Shown in pieces: positions 9,228 to 28,500 of a stretch of 64,000 nucleotides of DNA. Under the pieces are notes generated by a model. It saw only the letters and a list, made by a program, of their open reading frames with translations. It was not told the origin of the DNA and ran no database searches. The translations under genes were made by a program, and so were the position numbers. The DNA is from Phaeosaccion multiseriatum (Eukaryota; Ochrophyta, other classes): NCBI GenBank assembly GCA_965112735.1, contig OZ218952.1, positions 3,224,001 to 3,288,000 of the forward strand, in the 5' to 3' direction. Positions within the stretch are counted from its first letter, which is position 1; the number at the start of each line of letters is the position of its first letter.

Positions 9228-12200
9228 TCACTCCTCGAACACCCTGAGCGGGTGAGCCTCTGTGTTGAACACAAAGTGCCGAAGGTCGATGGGATGCCCG
9301 GGCTGCATGAGTAGGTACAGGTACTTGAGCGTCTCTCCAGGGAAGAAGGACTCCATGTGGTCGTCGGGAGAGCGGGCCGCATTCGTCACGTCGGGGTGAG
9401 AGCCGTAACCGACCCCCACCTGAGGAGGGCCAGGAGGAGAAGATAGAGGGAGAGAGGGGTGGAGAGGGGAGGGGGGAAGACAGAGAGGGGGGAGAAGGAA
9501 CAGCGGAGGGAGAGAGAGGGGGGGGGGGGGGAGATATGACAAAGAGAGAGGAGAGAGATGAAGGGAGAGAAATGCGAGAGAGAGGAAATGAGTGGGGGAG
9601 GAGAAGGAGAAGGTGGAGCAGGCGAGAGAGAGGAGGAGGAGGACACCCACCATACCAAAATACACTTACCCGACAGTTCTTCTCAATGGCGGCGAAGATG
9701 TCCCACCCCCACTCCCTGTAGATGGGGTCTCCGGTGAGCTGATGCAGGATGAATAGGCTCTCCACCGTCTCCTGATAGAGAGGAGAAGGAGAGAGAGGGG
9801 GGAGGAGAGGTATAGGGGGATAGGGAGAGGGGGATGTGGTCAGGCGAATACCAAACGACCGTTCGATACCGATTTCCTTCAACATCGATATCCATCTCCT
9901 TCATTATCGAGTGGTACGCCTCTACTTGCTCACTCACCGGCCGGAGCAGATAGTACCCGGCCTTGTTCTTGACCCGCATTCTATCGCTGTCGTGGCTGAA
10001 CTCGACCGTCTCTGGGGGGAGGCCGGTGGGCTGTTGGGCATACATCTGGTAGCATGTGTACGCCAGAGCTTTGCCTGTGCGCAGGTCGCGCGCGGCAGCT
10101 GAGAAGGGAAGGGACACACACACCACAGCACAGCATGGGATGGGCCACGCACACAGAGAGAAAGGAAAAAAGATAAGAGACGGAGAGTGAGAGGGAGATA
10201 GAGAGAGCACAGAGCATAGACAGAGAGCAGAGAGAGGGAGAGTACGAAAGTAGCGTCAGCTCAGACGCCCCCCTCCCTTGCATCCAAAATAGCACTTTAT
10301 AGGCAAACACGCACACACACGCACTCACACACGCACTCACACACACACGCAAGCACGCACACACACACGCACACGGGCACGCATACACGTACCCTTGGCT
10401 GCGTCACTCTCGGGCTTGCCTCCCTCTCCTCCGTTGAGGCCCTCCTCCCTCGCCGCTGTAGCCGCACCTAGCGCGAGGCTTCCCGCCACGAAGCAGGCAA
10501 GGTGGTCCATGCGGTGCTGGTGCTGCCGCCCGTTCCATTCAGACAGGTAGGTGAGGCCGCCGGACTGCGGGAGGGGAGGGAGGGAAGGGGGGGGGGGGTC
10601 AGGGAGGAAGGGAAGGGGAGCAGGGAGAGAGGGAGGGAGGGATGCAGGGAGGGGAATAATAATCTCCCTCTCTCTCTCCTCACCTGTTTGACGAGTATGT
10701 CGTCAACCCCGTCCATGGCTGTGTCGTACATGTCCCTGTATCGCGTCTCCGTCTTCCCCCCCTGGAGCCACACCTTCAACAGGTACTCGTAGAAAGAGTC
10801 GCCAAGAGCGCCGAATGTCACCTGCCATCCATTGCCATCCATCCGGGGAATACGTTGTTAGATTGTTATGTAAGGGTCGTTAGGAGGGGTCGTACGAACG
10901 GGAAGAGTTCGTCCTGACACCACCTACCCACCTGATTGCCCGAAAAGTCCCCGGTGTCGGGACTGATTCGGATGGGGTAGAGCCCGTGGGGCCGCTCGTG
11001 GCGGGACAGCAGCTCAAACACGTTATTCACCTGTCAGCAACAGATGACGCATCACAGAGCATATGGGCATGAGTGAGGCTGATGCTAGACAAGAGGCGGA
11101 CAGAGAGGCAGACAGAGGCGGGCACACAAGTGCTCGACTCAGGATATTGCCACCAGCAGCAGCACTTGGTGAAGCAACACCAGCAGGCAGCCTTCGAGCC
11201 TTGACGCAAGCAGTGCAGTACGTAGACTAGCATGGACTGCCTTTTACACTACCGTATAGTGCTGTAGACTGCCATAGACTGCCTTAGACTGCCATACACA
11301 CCTTGTCAGCGTACTTGGGGTCGCCCGTAGCCTGCGACAGGTAGCGGAACTCCACCTGTAAAACCGTATGGGGAAAAGGAGAGGAAGGGAGGGACGGAGG
11401 GAGGAGAGGGGGGGGGAGGAGGGAGAGAAAAGGATCAGGAGGGAAGGAGAGAGGCAAGAGAGAGAGAGACAAGAGACAAGAGGACGACGAGGAAGAGAGA
11501 GAGGGAGAGACAGAGAGACAGACAGAGAAGAGACCAGAGAGAGGGAGACAGATGGAAGAGAGGGCGTTGTGTGCTCTACCTGCAGAGTGCCGATCTCCGC
11601 CAGCACGGAGGTGGCTTTCTGCGAGCTGTGGCCGCTGCTCAAGTGCACCATCTTGTACGGGATACCTGGATGGCAGTGGATGGGCAGAGGATGGTAGTGG
11701 ATGGGAGCGGATGGTAGCGGATGGGGTTGAGGGAGGGAAGAGGAGAAGATGGGGATGAGGGGGGATGGGAGGGGAGGAACAACTGCTCTCACGTACAATA
11801 CACTCGCACAAAGCACACACGATATGACACGGCCTTCCTTCCTCCCTCCCTCCCTCCCTCAACCACACATTCACTCACTCACTCACTCACTCACTCACTC
11901 ACTCACTCACTCACTCACTCACTCACTCACTCACTCACTCACTCACTCACTCACTCACTCACTCACCTGTCTTGCTATCGAAGGCGGGCAGCAGTCGGTC
12001 GGCCAACTCAGTCGCCCGCTTGAGAAACACCTCGTCCCTGCTGAGGTCATAGGCGCTGAGCAGTCCCCCCAACATGCGGATGGTCGTCTCGAACACACTC
12101 ACATTCCCCGCCCTCTCAAAGCTGAGGTGATCCCTAACCCAGTCCCTCCCCTCATAGAAGTCGTCCTTGAGGCCCATGAGCCACAGCGTGTCCAGAGAGT

Positions 12201-14405
12201 CCACGAGGGTGACTCCCATGCCTCCCCAGTTGTCGTTGCCTCTCTTGCTGATGGGCTTGACTTCGTCGTGGCCCCAAGCGTGTGCCTCATAGCCCTATAA
12301 AGTAAGCGGGTATGGAGAGAGAGAGGGAGAAGAGTGGTATGTGGGTGTGGCGTAAGATGCATGATTGGTACAAACAGCAAACAAACAAGGAAGGACAGAC
12401 AGGCAGATACGGCGAGATACGTGTTCTGACATGCATAGGCGTTGTGCATGCTGTAACAACTTCAACACGACAGAACACAGAACACAACAAACACACACCC
12501 CCCCTCCCGCCCATCCACCATCACCCCCCCCATCTTCTCACCTCCCACAACCGCATCATGGCTCCCTTAACGGCGCGCGCCCTCTCTCTGCCAAGCTGAT
12601 CGCTCTCTGCCCTCATCTCGTCGGTCAGCTCTCTGCTGTGTGTGCCCCTTTTGACCTGCCCCAAGTCGAGCCCCCCCATGCCCAAGTTGCCCCGCTGCCT
12701 CAGTCCCGCCTCCCTGGCAGCCTCGAGCACACCCTCCCACTCCACGCCCTCGTCCAGAGTCCCGTCAATGTAGACCGCCTCTCCTGACGAAGGACGAGGG
12801 ACCGGAAAGCCAAACCCCGCTTCGCCTCCTCCTCCCCATCCACTGCCATCTTCTTCTCCTCTTCCTCCTCCTCCCGGCTCTGCTGCTGTGTGTCTCAGCA
12901 TGGCCAAGAATCCCTGTGTCCCTTCCGTGTCCAGCACGGCAGCGGCGGCATCTACCTCCTTCATCATCCTCTCCCTCTCCTCCACCTCTCTGCTGTGGTG
13001 CGGGTGGTTCGGGTTGGGATGTCGGAGGGGGGGGGGCTCGCGGCGATTGCTGCCGCGATTCCTCGGCTTGCTGGCCGCTGGCTCTGGCTCCGCTCCTCCT
13101 CCTGTTGTGCCTTGCTGCTGCTCGTGACACACGTGTAAAAAGAGGCACACATACGACGAGAGGAGGGAGGGGGGAAGCAAGTACGAGTTGGGGGAGTGTG
13201 CACGCAAAGCCATATACACCCAAGGGCAGATAGATCATTTGGGGAGGAGGGACGGGCGGGGGGGAGGACGGTGCGCCTCTCATCTCATGGGGCCACTTTA
13301 CCTGATGCTGCTTGGGGTCTTTCTGTTGGGGCTCAGCCTTGGCAGCCCCTTTGTACACGCTCTTCCACTCATTCCCGGGGGGAGGCATTCCCTTGACCTG
13401 CGGGCAGATGGCAGCAAAATGGAGTGAGTACAGGGGAAGCAAGCAGGAAGCAGCCCAGCCCCAAGCAACAGCGCAACCCCCCCTCCCCCTAACGCTGACA
13501 CAGGTGTCATCGCCCCTCCCGTCTGTCGTGGTGATGGGGCAATACATTCGGTTCGTGGTCAATAAACCAACAAGAGACCCCCCCCCCTGCCTGCCTACCT
13601 GCGAGAGGAGCCTGCGGAACCCTTTGAAGGACACGTGCTCGAATAGGTCCGCGTACTCCACTTGCAGACTCTCGTACCTGCACGCAGACCAAAGTAGAGG
13701 AGTTCGTGATACAGAGCAGAGCAAACGGGACGAGAGCAGAGGAGGACAGAGGCGGTGTTTTAGGGGCAGGGGGTGTTGAGACCGAAGCGCAGGCACACTC
13801 AGGGGCAACCGGGTTGACACAAAGGCGACCCCCAGCCGGATATGACTCTCCACCCAGCTGTCCTCTCTCTGTGGCCTCACACAGCTTTGACATCCGCCGA
13901 CTGACCTGCCCCTCTCGCTGGCCCCCTCCTTCCTCTTCAAGTGCTGGGCGATGGCCTCCTTCCGGGCCATTCGAGAGTCGTACTCCCCTCCTTCCAGGGC
14001 AGCCGACAGGTGACTGAACGCTGTCGTCTCCGTGTTCTCCTCGCCAGCCTCCTCCGACATGGAGGAAGAAGCAGCAGCGCCTCCTCCAACCAATCCCTCA
14101 TCCCCTCCACCGCACGAAACGTCCGTAGGACAGCCATTGCCGTCCCCCTCCGCGCAGACGCCACAGCTGGCATTACAGCACTGCATGCCCGCTGCCTTTA
14201 CGGTACCCTCTCCTTCCCCAGTCAACCCGGCCAGCACGTCCACCGGAGCGGTAACGGAGGCAGCCGCGGCGGCAACAAGAGTAGCGTCTGCCACTACAGC
14301 GCTCGAGTTCGCCAGGCCAGCCCATCCAAGTGTGGTGAGAAGCACCACCACACATGTGTATGTATGTGTGCGGTTGCCGCTCGCATTCACCCTGGCGGGG
14401 CGCAT
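9228..14405 (-). CDS. MAN1B1-like: ER mannosyl-oligosaccharide alpha-1,2-mannosidase (GH47 class I)
   Basis: Thirteen minus-strand exons: 14405-13906, 13677-13599, 13397-13302, ~13117-12542, 12294-11967, 11665-11580, 11355-11302, 11030-10932, 10821-10684, 10564-10393, 10098-9938, 9771-9670, 9419-9228. Phases close exactly, 860 aa. Residues 418-860 are a full GH47 domain: WGHDEVKP, DSLDTLWLMG, FETTIRMLGGLLSAY, YPIRISPDTG, MDHLACF and TCYQMY (the two class I disulphide cysteines), ETVESLFILHQLTGDP, SFFPGETLKYLYLL, and FNTEAHP with the calcium-binding Thr. This enzyme trims Man9 to Man8 on N-glycans in the ER. Motifs fit ER mannosidase I better than EDEM. The ~415-residue N-terminal part has a hydrophobic segment (about 18-30, type II anchor), then low-complexity sequence with no recognised domain. 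It is divergent from the CBM1 protein gene. Confidence 0.93.
11670..11725. repeat. Short GGATGGCAGTGGATGG-type tandem motif at a splice acceptor
   Basis: Four degenerate units of a ~13-bp motif on the plus strand lie directly against the 3' splice site of GH47 exon 6. Related copies occur elsewhere in the window (see findings). Confidence 0.7.
11870..11966 (-). repeat. (GTGA)n microsatellite starting at a 5' splice site
   Basis: About 24 perfect units. On the sense (minus) strand the array begins exactly at the GTGAGTGAG donor after GH47 exon 5 (exon end 11967). Confidence 0.95.
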
Positions 14406-15225
14406 CCTCTCAAAGTGCTGCTCGGCAGTCGCCTCCTCGCCCTCCGCCCTCCCCCCTCTTCCTCTCCTGCAATCCGAGAAGGAAGGGCGGGGCAGGAGTG
14501 GAACTAGGAAAAAGATGAAGGAGTGGCCATGCTTTTCTTGAAGGGGGGCCCGTTACTGTATACCGGAGGCAGCTTCTGCCAGAGCTTCGTTTTTCTCTCC
14601 CTCTGCCGCGACCACGCTTCTCTCTGCTACAGCCCGTGGACAAGATTTCCAAGTAGCATATAGTCCCTAGTCAGTGTCAGCAAGAGGGGGGATGGGGAGG
14701 AGAGGGCAGAAGAAGAAGGGGAAGGGGGGATTGGAGGGGGGGAAGAAGTTTTCACAACAGTTTCCAATTCCAATTTGGCTCTGACAGTTTCATTATTTCT
14801 TGTAACTGTAATTCGTGGGTTTGTAGTCATCGTGGGTTTGTAGTCATCGAGACGACAGCCGTTTTAACAAGAGTGAGATACCAATGGAAGAGAAACACTT
14901 AACCCCTAGCTGATGGATGGGACAGAGGAATAGACTTCAGTCCTAGCAGTAGCAGCAGCAGCAGCAGCAAGGGGGAGCGGCAAAGGCACGAGAACGTGGG
15001 ATAGAAGGCGCGCGACAGGGAAAAGCGCTTCCCAACCGACCGTAGCCGAGAAGAGGGCTGACTTTAACTCTTCCACCGTCCATCGCTTCGGCGGTTAGCA
15101 TCCCTCGCCAGTAGGAAGAACGCCCTTGGGCAAGGAGTGGCGAGGGCGTTTCATCCTCTCGGCACAGTGCGAGCGCCCAACGCGGCTCCACCTGTCCGCT
15201 GAGGGCAGTGCGGCACTAAAGGACC
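14406..15225. promoter_or_regulatory. Divergent intergenic region, GH47 / CBM1-mucin
   Basis: 820 bp between outward-facing starts. It holds a direct repeat of CGTGGGTTTGTAGTCATC (14814-14848) and a short CAG/TAG run at 14945-14970. No recognisable TATA element; nothing coding. Confidence 0.45.
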
Positions 15226-24307
<9,082 letters not shown>

Positions 24308-25536
24308 GCGGCGAGTGAATCAAGCCCCCTGCCAGAGGAGAGGGGCGAGTGGAGCAAAGCAAGTCAGGGAGGGGCGCCCACCATCGGGTGCCATCCCGCC
24401 AACCACCAACCCTTTCCCTGATGCGGGGGGATTGTGTGTGGGTCTGTACGTTTTATCCTCAAAGAAGGGAGGAAGGAAGGAAGAGTACTTTCTATGTGCT
24501 GTATGTCAACCTATCTGTTTTTATTTGTGCTCTACTGTAAGCTATGCTTCTTTTATGTAATCTGTCTTTTTGGAAGAACAGTATGTATGTGCGAAAAATT
24601 ACTTCAGCGGGGGAGGGAAGGGCGGGGAGGGGAGGGAATGGAGAGAGAAGGAAAGCGGGTGCTGTTTACCACTTGCGATGGCTTGGGAAGACATAAGAAT
24701 TAGGACAGGAGGGGAGGGAAGGGGCCGGTCCCTGCCCCTGAGACAGAGGAGGGTGTTGGTGCGTGGGCGCGTGCGAGGGTCCAATGGTATGCATACCGCA
24801 CATACCATAGGGCCTATTTTTGACACTTGGCGTGAGGTGACGTGAGGTGACGTGAGGTGAGGTGAGGTTAGGTGAGGTGATGTGATGTGATGTGGTGTGG
24901 TGTGATGTGGTGTGGTGTGATGTTCGATGATGTGGTGCGGTGTGGTGTGGGAGAATGGGAGAAGGGAAGGAGGAGATGAGGGGAGGAGCCTGCATGTAGG
25001 AGGGCCGCCGGGCAGACGGGCGGATCGCAATAGTATAGCTAGAGCCGCCTGCTTCTCGCCGTACGCACGGGATTTTCGGCATTGTGCCTCTCTGCGCCTG
25101 CATGTGCCGTAATAAGACCAGCTGCTAGCAGACTATAGTACGGTCTGATCGCGCTTGTAAAATTGAAATAAGGAGGACTTTTCGAGACTCTGTTATGTGC
25201 TACTCACGCTCACTGCCCTCACGGGGAGGAGGAGGGGGTTTTCTGCATTGCAAGCACAGCAAAGGAGAGTCCCAACGCCGTGCGCGCAAGTGTTGACGGT
25301 GGTGCTACGTGCTTTACTCCTTCACACTCACGGCCTCGGCCACGCAAGCGAGCGGGTAAGCCAGCAAGCAGCAAGCAGCAAGCAAGACAGTGTTTGACCA
25401 ACCAGCGTCACACGTTCAGTTCAAAGTTTCCATTCATTCACCTCCGAGGGTTGAATATCGAGCATGCATGTCAATCAAGATATCGACATCGACTCGCTTC
25501 ACTCAGTCACTGAGTCACTCGCCTCAGTTGCTCAAC
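24308..25536. other. Convergent intergenic region with degenerate GGTGA repeat
   Basis: 1.2 kb between the CBM1-protein stop and the IQ-protein stop. A degenerate GTGAG/GTGAT tract occupies 24830-24950. The rest shows short open frames without homology. No gene called. Confidence 0.5.
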
Positions 25537-28500
25537 TCAGTCTCCCCTCCACCCCTCCGGCGCCAGAGCCGCAATAGTTCTCTCTATGATGCTGGCCATC
25601 ATCGCCTCGTCCTCACGCGGCATTTCATCCTCCCTCAGCGCTTGCACGGCAGAGAGCGCGTTCGCCGCACTCACAAGGCGGTGCCCGGATTCTGTGAGCG
25701 CGTGCGTACGTGCGTGCGTGCGTGCGTGCGTGCATGTGTATGCATGTGTGCATGAGAGAGAAGGGGGGCGGGGTCCTAGGTGTCAGGAGTACAATGTGTG
25801 AGAGCTACCGTAATGGGTGTCAGGAGCAACCCTCCCTCTCTCTGAGAGGGCAGCAGCACCCATCATCCACTGCCATCCATCCAGTGCCCTCCCCCCCCCC
25901 CGTATCCGTACCGTTGCGGAAGACCATGTTGTATAGTGCGTAGCAGCAGGCCTGCACCACAGCGAGGTCGTCATGCATGAAGTCGACGCAGTGTACAATG
26001 CCCTCCACCAGCTCTTCCGCGATGTACGTCCTGCTTTTCTCTGGGGGGGGGGGGGGAGGAGGGGGAAGAGGAAGGAGGAGGAGGAGGAGGAGGAGGAGGA
26101 GGAGGAGGAGGAGGAGAAGCAGGAGCAGGCGGGAAGAGAGATAGTGAGGGGGGAGGAGCGAGAGAGAGAGAGAGGGGATGGGATGAAAGAGCGAGCGCGA
26201 GAGGCATCGCCAGAGAGAAACAGCAGAGAGAGGGCGACATGGATAAAGAGAGAGAGAGAGAGCGAGAGAGAGAGAGAGAGAGAGAGAGGCTCCTCACCGT
26301 CCATGGCCATGTTTGAGATGGCCCTACAGAGGAAGTACGCGGCTTGCAGACTTAGGGGGGTGGGAACAGTGCGCTCGTAGGTCTGCTCCTCGCCCCTCGC
26401 ATCCACCTCCACCACCTTCGTGTCAGGACAGTGAGAGGTGTCAGGACAGTGAGAGGTGTCAGGACAGGGAGAGGTGTCAGGACAGTGAGAGAGCGTGTCA
26501 GGACAGTGAGAGGTGTCAGGACAGTGAGGGCGTGTCAGGACAGTGAGAGGTGTCAGGACAGTGAGAGGTGTCAGGACAGTGAGCGTATGAGGTATACGGG
26601 ATAGGGTAGGGTATAGGAAACAGGGTAAAGGAAAAAGGACATAGTGAGAGAGGGTATAGGACATCAGGGTATAGGACATGGGGTATAGGAAACAGGGTAT
26701 AGGACATAGCGTATAGGACATAGGATATATAGGACATGGGGTATAGGACATCAGGGTGTAGGACATAGGGCTTAAGGAAGAGTGCATAGGACATAGGGTA
26801 TAGGACATGGGGTATAGGACATCAGGATATAGGACATAGGGTAAGGGGGATGTTTTCAACTCTTTGCTATCAAGATATATTACGTAAACCAACGAGATGG
26901 TGAAGTACAGAGGATAGGGTATACAAGAGAAAGTACATGATAGGGGGTATGCGGCACTGGGTATACACGGTATCGGGCGTACGGTAGTGGGTATGCGGCA
27001 ATGGGTATACATGGTATAGGGCATGCGGTATCGGACACACCTCTTGCGTCTCCGTCTTGAGGTGCTCGAAGCTGTCGAGGAAGGCGTCCGCCCAATTTTC
27101 ATCCTCGCACAGGAACTGCCTGTTGCAGTACTCGTCCGTCAGGGCACACAACGCGCTCAGCTGGCCATAGGGAGGAGAGCAGAAGGCGGGGAGGGAGGGA
27201 GGGAGGGACTCAATTCAACTCAGCTCAACTCAACTCACGACAGAATCGAATCGTCGAATCGAATTGACATGTTTAAACTCGAAGTCGAAGTCACTCACCG
27301 CCTCGACTTGTATCCACTCCACGTCCCTGTGCTCGTTGAGCAGGAAGATTGCCTTTTCGAAGTAAGCCTTGGCGCCCTCCCCGGCCCTCCCCGCCTCGTC
27401 CTCTTCGCACACCGTCTTGGCCATGCACTGCAGCCCCACACCTTGCAATCGGAGGTCCTGGCGGGGGGGGGTGGGGACAAGAGGATCGAAGAGGAGGGGG
27501 TGAAGGTGACGGGGCCCTCCTTTCCACTTCTTCCACTGCCATCCTCGGCTGCCCTGTTCTGTCCGCCCCGTGCCAGCCCACCATAACCCACAAAGCCCCT
27601 TGCCCTCATCTTGTTGTCTCTCCCCCCTTTGTCTCATCTCAGCCGTCTGTGCTGTATTCACAGATGGCATATACACATATAACATACGCGCACCTTGGAG
27701 TATGTGTTCATGACTTGGATGACGGCGAGGGGGCCGCGATGAAAGGCGTTTCGGATGAGGAAGTACGGGTCCACGATGGCGTCTCGGTCACGCAGACCTG
27801 CAGGCGGACAGGCACGTCACATAACATATGTACGTAAGTGGAACATAACTTCACATAACATCGGAGTGCTCTCTGTGGCCACAGCTCCACGAGCACAACA
27901 TTCCTCTGCCGCCTCACTCCCCTCCCTCTCTCCCTCTCTCCCTCTCCCGTTCCCCTTCCCTCCCCCCCTCCCGTCTCCTCTCCCCCTCTCCCTCCCTCCC
28001 CCTCTCCCTGTTCCTCCCCCCCCCCCTTCCTGTCCCCCTCCCCCCCCCCCTCTCTCCCCGTCTCGCACTGACCGTCTCTGAGGAGGATGTGGGAGCCGAG
28101 GGCTGCATATTTGTATTTGTCGTCTGCGGGCCCCATAAACGGCTGTGGAGTCCAGAGAACAGAAGGAAAGGGGGGGGGCAGTAAGGAAGGCAGAAGGAGT
28201 CCAGAAAAGAGGGGAAGGGGGGCAGTAAGGAAGGCGGGACGGGGAGTGAGGTGCACTCTGCTGTGCTGTGAGTGATCTTGCGAGTGTATTCCTTCCTTCA
28301 AGCTGCCGGGCGGTTGGACCGCAGGGGAGGGAAGATGGAGAAAAGTGTGGGGTCAGTGATGGGTTGCTAGGAGGGAGGGGGGGGTAGAAGTATCCTCCCA
28401 CCCACCCACGCACGCACGCACCCACTCACCCACCCATGCACCCACCTACCCATGCACCCACCTACCCATCCACACACACGCACACACGCACACACGCACC

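Noticed and set aside
24830-24950. Telomere-like or origin-like GGTGA tract
   Set aside because: The units are degenerate and do not match a known telomere repeat; no supporting context.
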